Shown piece by piece: positions 8,533 through 17,503 of a DNA stretch of 62,500 nt; the stretch's first letter is position 1, and every line of letters starts with the position of its first letter. The position numbers and the translations under genes were made by a program. Below the pieces are notes generated by a model. It was not told where the DNA came from and ran no database searches. It was given only the letters and a program-made list of their open reading frames with translations. This DNA is from an uncultured Roseobacter sp. GTDB taxonomy: Bacteria > Pseudomonadota > Alphaproteobacteria > Rhodobacterales > Rhodobacteraceae. The stretch is taken from contig CANKZM010000004.1 of the NCBI GenBank assembly GCA_947488305.1, positions 1-62,500 of the forward strand. The letters are read 5' to 3'.

Positions 8533-8979
8533 ATGACACACACCCGTTATGCCTTTGTCAAAGCACAGTGGCACGCCGACATCGTGGACCGTGCTTATGA
8601 CGGCTTTACCGAAATCATTCCAACCAATCAGGTGGATATCTATGACGTGCCCGGTGCTTTCGAAATGCCTTTGATGGCACGCGATCTTGCTTCCAGTGGG
8701 CGATATGACGCAGTTGTCTGCGCGGCATTCGTGGTGGATGGGGGCATCTACCGCCATGATTTTGTGGCACAATCGGTCGTTGATGGGTTGATGCGTGCGG
8801 GACTTGAGACCGGCCTGCCGGTCTTGTCGGTCTCGCTGACGCCGCACCATTACCAAGAGACAGATCACCACAACGCGATCTATCAGGACCACTTTGTTGT
8901 CAAAGGGCGCGAGGCGGCAACGGCAGCATTGGGCATCCTCAAAGCGAGGCAAAAACTGCCCCAAAGGTCAGCTGCCTAG
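8533..8979 (+). CDS. ribH: 6,7-dimethyl-8-ribityllumazine synthase, RibH2 type
   Basis: This enzyme joins 5-amino-6-ribitylaminouracil and 3,4-dihydroxybutanone phosphate to give the riboflavin precursor lumazine. The 148-residue sequence matches the Brucella/Mesorhizobium RibH2 group: QWHADIVD, DVPGAFEMPL, GGIYRHDFVAQSVVDG, VLSVSLTPHHY and HFVVKGREAA. AAGGAG precedes the ATG. It stands alone behind an FMN riboswitch rather than in a rib operon, so a second, housekeeping RibH is expected elsewhere. Its 3' end overlaps the convergent thiQ by 12 bases. Confidence 0.93.
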   Translation: MTHTRYAFVKAQWHADIVDRAYDGFTEIIPTNQVDIYDVPGAFEMPLMARDLASSGRYDAVVCAAFVVDGGIYRHDFVAQSVVDGLMRAGLETGLPVLSVSLTPHHYQETDHHNAIYQDHFVVKGREAATAALGILKARQKLPQRSAA

Positions 8980-9663
8980 ATAGGCCTGCAAGGCTGGCGG
9001 CGGGTTCTGCAAGAGCTCCGCCGCTGGCGCCGGTGCCAGCGCCTGACCGCCTTCGACAAAGATCACATCGTCAGCAATACGCGCTACGTCCCCTGGCGCA
9101 TGAGTGACCATCAGAAGTGTTGCTTCGATTTCATCGACCAATTCACGGACGAGGTCGAGCATCTCCTGCCGGAGCGCCGGACCAAGCGCCGCGAAGGGCT
9201 CGTCCAAAAGCACTATCGGTTCTTTCTGAACCAGCACACGGGCAAGAGACGCACGGCTTTGCTGACCGCCTGAAAGCTCTGCCGGGCGACGCTCCGCCAT
9301 CCCGTCCAGTCCAACGCGTTGAATTGCGTTATGGGCACTTTCAATCTCGTAGGGTGTCAGTTTCAGGTTGGGCCGAACGCCCAGACCCACGTTCTGATAC
9401 ACCGTCAAATGCGGGAAAAGGTTGTTGTCCTGAAACAGCATCGAGACAGGGCGCGCACCGGGGCTCAACGTCGAAATTTCAGCGTCATCCCAATAAACCC
9501 GGCCCTTCGCCAAAGGAATAAACCCACCCAAAGCGCCAAGGATCGTCGACTTACCAGCCCCGGATGGCCCGATCACGGCGACGCGTCGCCCACGCTCCAC
9601 GGTGAAGCTGGCCGCAAGCGAAAATGCGCCCTGGCGAATTTCGACGCCTTTAAGCTTCAGCAT
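8968..9663 (-). CDS. thiQ: thiamine ABC transporter ATPase
   Basis: This ATP-binding subunit of about 231 residues has a Walker A GPSGAGKST, a Q-loop FQDNNLFPHLTV, the signature LSGGQQSRASLARVL and a Walker B IVLLDEPFAALGP followed by THAPGD. It is short, as ThiQ proteins are, without the extra regulatory domain of sugar importers. The ATG at 9663 has AAGGAG eight bases upstream; the in-frame GTG at 9684 lies on the other side of that site. It overlaps thiP by 14 bases. Confidence 0.92.
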   Translation of the reverse strand: MLKLKGVEIRQGAFSLAASFTVERGRRVAVIGPSGAGKSTILGALGGFIPLAKGRVYWDDAEISTLSPGARPVSMLFQDNNLFPHLTVYQNVGLGVRPNLKLTPYEIESAHNAIQRVGLDGMAERRPAELSGGQQSRASLARVLVQKEPIVLLDEPFAALGPALRQEMLDLVRELVDEIEATLLMVTHAPGDVARIADDVIFVEGGQALAPAPAAELLQNPPPALQAYLGS

Positions 9664-11206
9664 ATCGACGGGCTCCTTTGTCACAGATCCAGAAGATGCC
9701 CAGCGCCATCAACAGCAGGATCAGGGCCGCGCCTGCGGCCGCTTCGGTCTGATAGGCCCCCATCAGGCGATACATCTGCAACGGCAGTGTTGTGCGATCC
9801 GGGTCGGCAAAGAGCGCGATGACACCAAGATCTCCGATTGAAAGCGCACCCGTCAGACCTGCGGCAAAACCGATTTGCGGCAGGCAACGTGGCAGGATCA
9901 GCCAGCGCCAAGCAGGCCAACCATTCACGTTAAGGGCGAGACACAGGCGACCGTGGCTCGCAAGCGCCTCTCTTATACCGGGGACCAGAATACGCAAAGC
10001 AAAGGGTAATGCCATCAGCGCATTGACCACCGCAGTGACGGGAAGTGACAGGCGCACGGGATCCATCACCGGGTTGATGAGGATGAACCAGCCGGTCCCG
10101 ATCATTAATGGAGAGGCCGACAATCCGATCAACCCGATGGCCTCTGCACTGCCCCGCGCCCGGATCGCGATCCACCCAGCAAGGGGCAAGGCAAGGGCCA
10201 GCAGGACCAGGACACTCAACCCCGCCACCCAAAGCGAGACACCAGCCGCCGCCCAGACCGATGCCGGAACCTGCGGCAACCCCAAGGTGCCGGACACCGC
10301 CACCGAGGCAAGCGGCAACAGCAGAAAGGCAGAGCCAAGCAGGATCACCAGCCCATCCAGCAGCCGTTGGCCGCCCCCTCGTGCATCCCACCTTTGCACA
10401 GGGCGGTCCATCCCGCCGGTAAGTGGAAGCTGTGGAATGATCCAAAGGGCGATCAAAGCAGCCCCTCCTGCCAGAATCAGCTGAATGACCGACAAAAGCG
10501 CCGCGCGCGACAGATCGAAGTCAAAGCGGAAGGCCTGATAGATGGCCAATTCGATGGTTGTCGCCTTTGGTCCGCCTCCAAGCGTCAGCGCGACCGCGAA
10601 ACTGGTCAGGCAGATCACGAAGATGAGCGCCACGGCACCGGGCAGAATGCGCTGCAACATGGGCCATTCGAGCGTTCGGAAAACCATCGACGGGGGCAGG
10701 TCGAGCTGGGCCGCAAGGCGAAACCGTTCCGCCGGGATGCTCTGCCAGCCTTGCAATAACAGGCGCGTGGCAAGCGGTAGGTTGAAGAAGACATGGGCCA
10801 AGACAACGCCATGCAAGCCGTAGATGGAAATGCCCGGCAAGCCCAGCGTGCCGAGGGTGTCATTCACCCAGCCATTACGACCAAAGACAGCCAACAGGCC
10901 CAATACCGCTACAATCACCGGCAAGATGAAGGGCGCACCCAACAGCGTTATGAGCACTTGTCGCCCCGGCATCTGGCGCCGTGCCAGAGCACGTGCCAGC
11001 GGGACGGAGAGAGCCACCGAGATCAGTGCGGACAGCGTTGCTTGCACAACCGTGAATCGAATGGCCTGCCAATCCGCCGGGCCAAGCCCTGCGCCCGGCT
11101 CGGCACGCAAAACAATACCCAAAAACGCCAGGCAGACCGACGCGACCACAATGGTGCCCGCGACGACCCCTGCGCGTCCGTTTATTGGCTGAGCGCGTTG
11201 CGCCAT
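9650..11206 (-). CDS. thiP: thiamine ABC transporter permease (fused, two halves)
   Basis: The 518-residue inner-membrane protein contains two permease halves with about twelve membrane segments. Each half has the cytoplasmic EAA-like loop that contacts the ATPase (AAQLDLPPSMVFRTLEWPML in the first, CLALNVNGWPAWRWLILPRC in the second). This double permease is typical of ThiP and FbpB. The TPP riboswitch and ThiB neighbour settle the substrate as thiamine or its phosphates. Its 5' end overlaps thiB by 25 bases. Confidence 0.92.
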   Translation of the reverse strand: MAQRAQPINGRAGVVAGTIVVASVCLAFLGIVLRAEPGAGLGPADWQAIRFTVVQATLSALISVALSVPLARALARRQMPGRQVLITLLGAPFILPVIVAVLGLLAVFGRNGWVNDTLGTLGLPGISIYGLHGVVLAHVFFNLPLATRLLLQGWQSIPAERFRLAAQLDLPPSMVFRTLEWPMLQRILPGAVALIFVICLTSFAVALTLGGGPKATTIELAIYQAFRFDFDLSRAALLSVIQLILAGGAALIALWIIPQLPLTGGMDRPVQRWDARGGGQRLLDGLVILLGSAFLLLPLASVAVSGTLGLPQVPASVWAAAGVSLWVAGLSVLVLLALALPLAGWIAIRARGSAEAIGLIGLSASPLMIGTGWFILINPVMDPVRLSLPVTAVVNALMALPFALRILVPGIREALASHGRLCLALNVNGWPAWRWLILPRCLPQIGFAAGLTGALSIGDLGVIALFADPDRTTLPLQMYRLMGAYQTEAAAGAALILLLMALGIFWICDKGARRYAEA

Positions 11207-12162
11207 GTCTCAATGGCCTGTGCCTGCAGATCAGCGGCTTCGGTTTCCGAGTAGAACAACACCTTCTCCGGCAGCGGCAATTGCGCCCAAGCTTCCGGCC
11301 AATCCGACTGCGGCAGCGCCGAAGGCAACGACCAGTTGGCGGTCGGGATGATGGTTTGGAATTCACGTGACATCACATACGCCATGAATTTATCCGCCAG
11401 TTCCGACTGTTCCGTATCGGCAATCTTGGCGACGGTCTCGACCATGAAATAGTGACCTTCCGGGAAGATCGCGGCCTTCTTGGTGAAATCCTCTTCCGCA
11501 ATCATGTGATAGGCGGGCGAGGTGGTGTAGCTCAGCACCATGTCGGCTTCGCCATCTGTAAACAGCCCGTAACTCGCCGACCAATCCTTGGTCACGGTCA
11601 GGATATTGTCGCTGAGCTTTTCCCAGACCTCGGCGGATTTGTCACCGTAGAGCGCCTGCACCCAGAGCACCAATGCCAGACCCGAGATCGATGTGCGAGG
11701 GTCCTGAATGACGATCTTCACGTCGTCCGGCAGGTCCAGCAGCGCATCGAAACTGGCTGGCGGCGCATCCATCGTCGTCTCGTTGTAGATAAATGCAGTG
11801 TGCCCGTAATTGAACGGCAGGAAAGTATCATCCGTCCATTCAATCGGCAGTGTCAGAGCTGAATTGTCTTGCCCGTGCGGCGCAAAAAGTTCAGTGGCGC
11901 GCGCCTTTGCGGTGACATCCGAGGTCAATCCGATGACCACATCCGCTTTCGTGCGCTCTCCCTCCAGCAGCAGGCGCGGCAATAGATCCCCCGTCGACCA
12001 TTGCAGGTCACAGTCGCAGAATTTCTCGAATTCCGCTTCAATGATCGGGCCCGGGCCCCATTCCGAGGTAAAGTAGTCGCCCGCATAGACGGTGAGAACA
12101 GGGGTATCGGCCCCTGCTTGAGACGCCAGTAAAATGCCAGCAGCAATAAGAGTTCTACGCAT
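11182..12162 (-). CDS. thiB: periplasmic thiamine-binding protein
   Basis: This 326-residue solute receptor has a signal peptide (MRRTLIAAGILLASQAGAD) and then the ThiB-like start of the mature protein TPVLTVYAGDYFTSEWGPG. Two lobes follow, with the family segments ADVVIGLTSD, FNYGHTAFIYN, QDPRTSISGLALVLW and SYTTSPAYH. I start it at the ATG at 12162, six bases inside an alternative TTG, because AAAGGGA is correctly placed for the ATG. It is the first gene of thiBPQ, downstream of a TPP riboswitch. Confidence 0.93.
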   Translation of the reverse strand: MRRTLIAAGILLASQAGADTPVLTVYAGDYFTSEWGPGPIIEAEFEKFCDCDLQWSTGDLLPRLLLEGERTKADVVIGLTSDVTAKARATELFAPHGQDNSALTLPIEWTDDTFLPFNYGHTAFIYNETTMDAPPASFDALLDLPDDVKIVIQDPRTSISGLALVLWVQALYGDKSAEVWEKLSDNILTVTKDWSASYGLFTDGEADMVLSYTTSPAYHMIAEEDFTKKAAIFPEGHYFMVETVAKIADTEQSELADKFMAYVMSREFQTIIPTANWSLPSALPQSDWPEAWAQLPLPEKVLFYSETEAADLQAQAIETWRNALSQ

Positions 12163-12209
12163 GTTCAATCCCTTTCATATGCGTCGAACGGCGAAAGAGG
12201 ATGAGATGC

Positions 12210-12298
12210 TCAACCTTCCCTCCGCCGGTTCTAACCGGTTCAGGTTCTACGGGTCCGCACGATGTGCATCTCAGCCTTGTCAGGCCCCCCGAGGTACG
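12210..12298 (-). promoter_or_regulatory. TPP riboswitch (THI element)
   Basis: Read on the minus strand it shows the THI-box landmarks: CCTCGGGGGGCC, GGCTGAGATG, GGACCCGTAGAACCTGA and ACCGGCGGAGGGAAGG. It lies about 50 bases upstream of thiB and should shut the thiamine importer when TPP is plentiful. The mechanism cannot be decided here, but no T-run follows, which favours translational control. Confidence 0.95.
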
Positions 12299-12393
12299 TT
12301 CTGATCTAGTCTGTGTCCTTCGGGATGGCAAGCGATAAGGGCTTGAGGCGACCAGCCTGCCCCGCTAAGCACCTCACGCAAAGGAGTGCTGCG

Positions 12394-13494
12394 ATGTCGA
12401 TCAACAGTTTTGGCCATCTCTTCCGTGTCACAACATGGGGCGAAAGCCACGGGCCTGCCTTGGGCGCGACAGTCGACGGTTGCCCGCCGGGAGTGCCGAT
12501 AGATGAGAGCATGATCCAGCAGTGGCTCGACAAGCGCAAACCGGGACAGAACAAATTTACCACCCAGCGCCGTGAAGCAGACGAAGTGAAAATCCTTTCC
12601 GGAACGTTTGAGGGCGTCACAACAGGCACACCTGTGCAGCTGATGATCGAGAACACCGACCAACGCTCCAAAGACTACGGCGACATCAAGGACAAGTTTC
12701 GCCCCGGCCATGCTGACATCACCTATTACCAGAAATATGGTGTGCGCGACTATCGCGGCGGCGGACGATCATCGGCACGCGAAACCGCAGCCCGGGTGGC
12801 CGCGGGTGGTCTGGCGCGCGAGGCGGTAAAAGCGATGGCGCCAGGCATCGAGATTAAGGGCTATATGACCCGCATGGGCGCGCATGAGATTGATCGCGCG
12901 CAATTTGACTGGGACCAGATCGACGAAAACCCTTTCTGGACACCCGACGCTGCCGCGGCGGAAACCTGGGCGGACTACCTCGACGGGCTGCGCAAATCCG
13001 GCAGCTCCGTGGGTGCCGTGATCGAGATCGTCGCGCGCGGTGTACCAGCAGGACTTGGCGCGCCGGTCTATGGCAAGCTCGACACGGACCTGGCGGCTGC
13101 AATGATGAGCATCAACGCGGTGAAAGGCGTAGAGATTGGCGAAGGGATGTCAGCCGCCATGCTGACCGGCGAATTGAACGCAGACGAAATCACGATGGGC
13201 CCTGATGGCCCGGTCTATTCGTCTAACCACGCAGGCGGCATCCTTGGCGGGATCAGCACCGGGCAGGACGTGGTTGTGCGCTTCGCGGTCAAACCAACGT
13301 CCAGCATCCTGACCACCCGCAAAACCATCACCAAATCCGGTGAAGAAACCGAGATCATCACCAAAGGCCGCCACGATCCTTGCGTCGGCATTCGCGCCGT
13401 GCCCGTGGGCGAGGCGATGATGGCCTGTGTATTGCTGGATCATCTGTTGCTGCATCGGGGACAGGTTGGCGAAAACCGTGGTCATATTGGCTAA
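12394..13494 (+). CDS. aroC: chorismate synthase
   Basis: AroC makes chorismate from EPSP, the last step of the shikimate pathway, using reduced FMN. The 366-residue protein has the family signatures GESHGPALG (near the N-terminus), [19 protein letters not shown] and a C-terminal [18 protein letters not shown]. The start at 12394 is preceded by AAAGGAG and matches the conserved [20 protein letters not shown] opening. The open frame upstream to 12313 is not coding. Confidence 0.97.
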   Translation: MSINSFGHLFRVTTWGESHGPALGATVDGCPPGVPIDESMIQQWLDKRKPGQNKFTTQRREADEVKILSGTFEGVTTGTPVQLMIENTDQRSKDYGDIKDKFRPGHADITYYQKYGVRDYRGGGRSSARETAARVAAGGLAREAVKAMAPGIEIKGYMTRMGAHEIDRAQFDWDQIDENPFWTPDAAAAETWADYLDGLRKSGSSVGAVIEIVARGVPAGLGAPVYGKLDTDLAAAMMSINAVKGVEIGEGMSAAMLTGELNADEITMGPDGPVYSSNHAGGILGGISTGQDVVVRFAVKPTSSILTTRKTITKSGEETEIITKGRHDPCVGIRAVPVGEAMMACVLLDHLLLHRGQVGENRGHIG

Positions 13495-13547
13495 CAACCT
13501 GCCGGGACCACCTTGCACTTTGCGCCCCTGAGGCGCAGAGAGAAATC

Positions 13548-14522
13548 ATGGCCAAGGACCTCACTCAACACCGCCCCGGACTTGCGATTGCGCTCAAGTT
13601 ACTGGCGGTATTCCTGTTCATGGTGATGGCCGCTCTCATCAAAACCGTTTCGGACCATGTGCCTCCGGGACAGGCTGTGTTTTATCGATCGTTCTTTGCG
13701 CTGCCGATCATCATGATCTGGCTTTGGCAACGCGGGCAATTGCGCGAAGGGTTGGTCCCTTCGAACTTGGTAGGTCATGTCTGGCGTGGTGTCTTCGGCA
13801 CCTCCGCGATGATGCTGACCTTTGCGGGGCTGGGCCTGCTGCCCCTGCCCGAAGTCACGGCTATCGGCTATGCGACCCCCATGTTCACGGTCCTGTTTGC
13901 CGCGCTATTTCTGGGTGAGCGTATCCGCGTTATTCGCCTGTCAGCCGTCGCTTTGGGATTGTTTGGCGTGATGGTTGTCATCGCGCCGCGCTTGTCGGTT
14001 TCAGGGGATGCGCTGAGCACGGGCGCTACGCTGGGTGCCATCATGGTGCTGATTGCCTCGATCCTGCGGGCCATGGTGCAAATTCACGTCCGCAGGCTGG
14101 TGCAGACCGATTCCACCGCTGCGATTGTGTTTTATTTCTCGATCACCGCCTCCGCCCTCGGTATTCTGACACTGCCTCTGGGCTGGCTCACCGGCTGGGA
14201 GGCCCTTGTCTGGACCAGACCCGCCCTTTGGGTCATTGCATTCCTGATCCTCGCGGGGCTCATCGGGGGTATCGCGCAAATCCTTGTCACATCGTCTTAC
14301 CGCTTTGGTGGCGCGTCCATGCTGGCCCCTTTCGACTACGCGTCGATGATTTTTGCGACGCTGATCGGCTACGTGGCCTTTGGTGAGATCCCCACCGGCC
14401 CGATTGTTCTTGGCGCGAGCCTCGTGATTGCGGGCGGCGTTCTGATCATCTGGCGGGAGCGTCAACTGGGGTTGGATCGCAGCAAGTCCAAGCCAAATGT
14501 GCCCCCGTCCGGAACACCTTAA
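13548..14522 (+). CDS. EamA/DMT-family transporter
   Basis: The protein (324 residues) has ten predicted membrane segments in two EamA repeats, each about 140 residues. The first repeat includes PPGQAVFYRSFFALPI and LLPLPEVTAIGYATPMFTVLFAALFLGE, the second ASMLAPFDYASMIFATLIGYVAFGE. These are hallmarks of drug/metabolite exporters. The ATG at 13548 fits the usual N-terminus ahead of the first helix. The substrate is unknown. It follows aroC by about 50 bases on the same strand and may be cotranscribed. Confidence 0.88.
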   Translation: MAKDLTQHRPGLAIALKLLAVFLFMVMAALIKTVSDHVPPGQAVFYRSFFALPIIMIWLWQRGQLREGLVPSNLVGHVWRGVFGTSAMMLTFAGLGLLPLPEVTAIGYATPMFTVLFAALFLGERIRVIRLSAVALGLFGVMVVIAPRLSVSGDALSTGATLGAIMVLIASILRAMVQIHVRRLVQTDSTAAIVFYFSITASALGILTLPLGWLTGWEALVWTRPALWVIAFLILAGLIGGIAQILVTSSYRFGGASMLAPFDYASMIFATLIGYVAFGEIPTGPIVLGASLVIAGGVLIIWRERQLGLDRSKSKPNVPPSGTP

Positions 14523-14545
14523 AGAGCGCGTGCCGGATCGTGGCC

Positions 14546-14887
14546 TCAACGTCTATGGCAGGCTGAGGCTTCGACGACCAAACCGTCAGTGCCAAAACGC
14601 AATGTCTCAGCGGCCAGAACACCGGCCTGATTTTGGTAGGTAATCACCAGCATGCCGTGGCCGTGAAAGACGTCCACAACAACAAAAGAGAGTTCTGGCT
14701 GTTGGGCAAGTGCGCGGGCCCAATAAGACCTGAGCGCATCACGCCCATGGATCTCGCCCTGCCCCACAAAGCGCATCGCTTTGTGGGAACGAAAAACCAC
14801 ATCCGGGCTATAATGCGCCAGAATGCGATCGAGTTGATGGGAGTTCCACGCAGCCTCCCATTCTATTGCGAAGGCCGCGTAGTCCAT
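14546..14887 (-). CDS. NTF2/SnoaL-like protein
   Basis: This is a single cone-fold domain of 113 residues: WEAAWNSHQLDRILAHYSPDVVFRS, then the family's HGRDALRSYWARAL and a closing beta sheet (LSFVVVDVFHGHGMLVITYQN). Proteins of this class range from enzymes such as isomerases to binding proteins. No catalytic Asp/His pair can be assigned securely. It follows ilvE on the minus strand with only five bases between, so the two are likely cotranscribed. Confidence 0.75.
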   Translation of the reverse strand: MDYAAFAIEWEAAWNSHQLDRILAHYSPDVVFRSHKAMRFVGQGEIHGRDALRSYWARALAQQPELSFVVVDVFHGHGMLVITYQNQAGVLAAETLRFGTDGLVVEASACHRR

Positions 14888-14892
14888 GGTGC

Positions 14893-15762
14893 TCAGGAAC
14901 GTACGAGTTTCTCGTAGCCGTCAGCGATGTCGCGGGTCAGGCTGCCGACCTCAAAGTTGTAATCCCCGATCTGACCAACCGGCGTGACTTCTGCCGCTGT
15001 ACCGGTGAGCCAACACTGCTCAAAGCTCTCAAGCTCTTCAGGCATGATGTGGCGCTCATGGACCTTGATCTGACGGTCCTTCAGCATGCCGATCACGGTC
15101 TGCCGCGTGATGCCGTTCAAAAAGCAATCGGGATCAGGCGTATGCACTTCTCCGTCTTTGACAAAGAAGATATTGGCGCCCGTCGCCTCGGCCACATAGC
15201 CGCGATAGTCGAACATCATCGCATCAGAGCAGCCTTTGGCCTCGGCGGCATGTTTCGACATGGTGCAGATCATGTAGAGCCCGGCAGCCTTAGCGTGGCT
15301 TGGGATCGTCTCAGGGCTGGGGCGCTTCCACTTCGAGATATCGAGTTTTGCGCCCTTCATCTTTGCGTCGCCGTAGTAGGCACCCCATTCCCACGCAGCG
15401 ATCGCCATGCGGACCGGGTTGCGCGCCGAAGCGACACCCATATCTTCCCCAGCACCACGCCATGCAATTGCGCGCACGTAGGCATCCTCAAGACCTGAGT
15501 TCGCCAGAACTTGAGCCTTGGCAGCTTCGATCTCGTCAACGGTATAAGGAATTTCAAAATCGATCATTTCCGCTGATCGCTTGAGCCGCTCCGAATGTTC
15601 CCTGCTTTTGAAAATCTTGCCGCTGTAAGCACGCTCGCCTTCAAAGACGGAGGAAGCGTAATGCATGGCATGAGTAAGAATGTGCACATTCGCCTCGCGC
15701 CAATCCACCATCTGTCCATCCATCCAGATATGTCCGTCGCGATCGTTGTAAGCGCCTGCCAT
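14893..15762 (-). CDS. ilvE: branched-chain amino acid aminotransferase
   Basis: This class IV PLP aminotransferase (289 residues) catalyses the last step of Val, Leu and Ile synthesis and the first of their breakdown. Visible markers are HALHYASSVFEG-like HAMHYASSVFEGERAY, the Schiff-base Lys in SHAKAAGLYM, and the PLP phosphate loop segment DYRGYVAEATGANIFFVKDG. I start it at 15762, which has GGGAAGGAAAG upstream; the open frame to 15810 adds residues relatives lack. It is divergent from petP. Confidence 0.93.
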   Translation of the reverse strand: MAGAYNDRDGHIWMDGQMVDWREANVHILTHAMHYASSVFEGERAYSGKIFKSREHSERLKRSAEMIDFEIPYTVDEIEAAKAQVLANSGLEDAYVRAIAWRGAGEDMGVASARNPVRMAIAAWEWGAYYGDAKMKGAKLDISKWKRPSPETIPSHAKAAGLYMICTMSKHAAEAKGCSDAMMFDYRGYVAEATGANIFFVKDGEVHTPDPDCFLNGITRQTVIGMLKDRQIKVHERHIMPEELESFEQCWLTGTAAEVTPVGQIGDYNFEVGSLTRDIADGYEKLVRS

Positions 15763-15800
15763 GGTCTTTCCTTCCCTGATGAGGCTTTCGATTTTCAAAT

Positions 15801-15840
15801 GTTGCGCCACATACGTCCGATACGGACATAATATTGCGCA
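15801..15840. promoter_or_regulatory. nested inverted repeat between ilvE and petP
   Basis: GTCCG-ATA-CGGAC (15815-15827) is flanked by TTGCGC on the left and GCGCAA on the right at 13 and 14 bases, making a 40-base near-palindrome. Position and symmetry suggest an operator for the MarR-type PetP or a shared promoter element. The assignment is inference. Confidence 0.45.
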
Positions 15841-15929
15841 AAACCTGCGATTCGATATCTGTTCACTCTTGGAATGTCAACAACACTGACATATGCTGCG
15901 CTGAAATTGATGAATTTTTGAGGCAGGCC

Positions 15930-16442
15930 ATGACCGACGGCAGAGCGGGGTCCATCCACAGCGGTGAGACGCTCCTATTTTTGACAGACGAGCAGCTCCG
16001 GCAGGGTATTGAGGCAATGTTCTTCGCATATCGGGGGTTTACGGCAGACCCCGACCGCATTCTGGCCGATATGGCCTACGGGCGGGCACACCACAGGGCG
16101 GTGCACTTCATCAACCGTGCACCCGGCACGACGGTGAACAATCTGCTGAACATTCTGGGGGTCACCAAGCAATCCCTGAACCGTGTCTTGCGCACATTGA
16201 TCGAGGATGGTCTTGTGGAAAGCAGGATCGGCAAAACCGACAAGCGTGAACGACATCTCTTTCTGACCCAGGATGGAAAAGCACTTGAACAAAAATTGTC
16301 AGATGCTCAGCGGGCGCGGATGCGGATGGCCTTCAGAGATGCCGGACCCGAAGCGGTTGCGGGCTTTCGGACGGTGCTTGAAGCCATGATGGACCGGGAG
16401 ATGCACCATACATATGTACGATTGAAGGACAGTGGTTCATGA
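15930..16442 (+). CDS. petP: MarR-family regulator, PetP type
   Basis: The 170-residue winged-helix protein has the MarR DNA-binding core GTTVNNLLNILGVTKQSLNRVL followed by the wing ESRIGKTDKRERHLFLTQDG. The four-base overlap with an OmpR-type response regulator reproduces the petP-petR pair of Rhodobacter capsulatus, where both are needed for cytochrome bc1 formation. In R. capsulatus the pair sits beside the bc1 genes; here it is about 9 kb away. GAGGCAGG precedes the ATG at 15930, and the frame upstream to 15834 lacks a good start. Confidence 0.82.
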   Translation: MTDGRAGSIHSGETLLFLTDEQLRQGIEAMFFAYRGFTADPDRILADMAYGRAHHRAVHFINRAPGTTVNNLLNILGVTKQSLNRVLRTLIEDGLVESRIGKTDKRERHLFLTQDGKALEQKLSDAQRARMRMAFRDAGPEAVAGFRTVLEAMMDREMHHTYVRLKDSGS

Positions 16443-17140
16443 GTGACTTAGACGCCCACCTGCTGATCGTTGATGATGACGAACGCATCAGGACGCTTCT
16501 GCAGAAATTTCTGATGCGCAATGGCTTTCTCGTCACCGCAGCCCGGGATGCGGCCCACGCGAGACGGATTTTGTCCGGATTGGATTTCGATCTCATTGTG
16601 CTGGATGTTATGATGCCCGGGGAAGACGGGTTGGCCTTTACCCGTGCGATCCGCGAGACAAACTCGGTACCGATCCTGCTGCTGACGGCAAAAGGCGACA
16701 CCGGAAACCGGATTGAGGGACTTGAAGCCGGCGCTGATGATTACCTGCCCAAGCCTTTCGAGCCCAAGGAACTCCTGCTCCGGATCAACGCTATCCTGCG
16801 ACGCGTCCCGGAAGCACCAATCAGCGACACCGCACCCAAAGTGCTCACCCTAGGCCCGATCCGGTACGATATGGAACGTGGTGAGATGTGGCAGGGTGAA
16901 GATCTTGTCCGGCTCACGGCGACTGAAATGCAGTTGATGAAGATATTTGCTGCCAGTTGTCATGAGGCCATCAGTCGAGCGAAACTCGTCGAGGAGCTTG
17001 GTCGCGACAGAGGGCAGGCGCAGGAACGTGCGATCGACGTACAAATCACCCGACTGCGCCGCAAGATCGAAAGCGATCCCAAACAACCGCGGTATCTGCA
17101 GACGGTTCGTGGTTCGGGCTATATGCTCGCCCCCGACTGA
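16439..17140 (+). CDS. petR: OmpR-family response regulator, PetR type
   Basis: The 233-residue protein has a receiver domain (1-118), with the acidic pair in LLIVDDDERI, the phospho-acceptor Asp in DLIVLDVMMPGEDGL, and the Lys in YLPKPFEPKELL. An OmpR-type winged helix follows (about 135-230), with DVQITRLRRKIESDPKQPRYLQTVRGSGYML. No histidine kinase gene is adjacent, as is also the case for R. capsulatus petR. Coupled to petP by ATGA overlap, it likely controls the petABC operon, though here this is inference from orthology. Confidence 0.85.
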   Translation: MSDLDAHLLIVDDDERIRTLLQKFLMRNGFLVTAARDAAHARRILSGLDFDLIVLDVMMPGEDGLAFTRAIRETNSVPILLLTAKGDTGNRIEGLEAGADDYLPKPFEPKELLLRINAILRRVPEAPISDTAPKVLTLGPIRYDMERGEMWQGEDLVRLTATEMQLMKIFAASCHEAISRAKLVEELGRDRGQAQERAIDVQITRLRRKIESDPKQPRYLQTVRGSGYMLAPD

Positions 17141-17186
17141 TGCCGTTTCCAGAACACGTCCCGCCAAAGAAACATGATCACTGAGT

Positions 17187-17220
17187 AGCCCACCGGGCTG
17201 GCCCCCGTGGCTTTTTAGGA
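17187..17220 (+). terminator. intrinsic terminator after petR
   Basis: AGCCCACCGGG pairs imperfectly (one bulge, one mismatch) with CCCCCGTGGCT across CTGG, followed by TTTTT. It separates petPR from the xseB operon. Confidence 0.6.
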
Positions 17221-17257
17221 CTAAAGTCGCCAGACTTTTAATGCAGGACGGTATCCG

Positions 17258-17500
17258 ATGACAGACACCCCCGTAACTGAAATGAGTTTTGAACAGGCGA
17301 TGAGCGAGCTGGAGCAAGTGCTGGGCCAGTTGGAGCGTGGGGACGTCGCATTGGACGAAAGCATTGCACTATACGAACGCGGCGCGGCACTGAAAAAACG
17401 GTGCGAAGAAAAGTTGAAAGAGGCCGAAGAAAAAGTCGCGGCTATCACTCTGGACGCTGACGGGGTGCCAACCGGGACCAAAGCGGCCGAAGGTCTCTGA
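17258..17500 (+). CDS. xseB: exodeoxyribonuclease VII small subunit
   Basis: This 80-residue subunit has the XseB pattern: FEQAMSELEQVLGQLERGDVALDESIALYERG, then CEEKLKEAEEKV. Multiple copies coat the large subunit XseA and regulate single-strand DNA degradation. It heads the operon xseB-ispA-dxs, an arrangement also seen in enterobacteria. Four bases separate its stop from ispA. Confidence 0.95.
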   Translation: MTDTPVTEMSFEQAMSELEQVLGQLERGDVALDESIALYERGAALKKRCEEKLKEAEEKVAAITLDADGVPTGTKAAEGL

Positions 17501-17503
17501 TCC

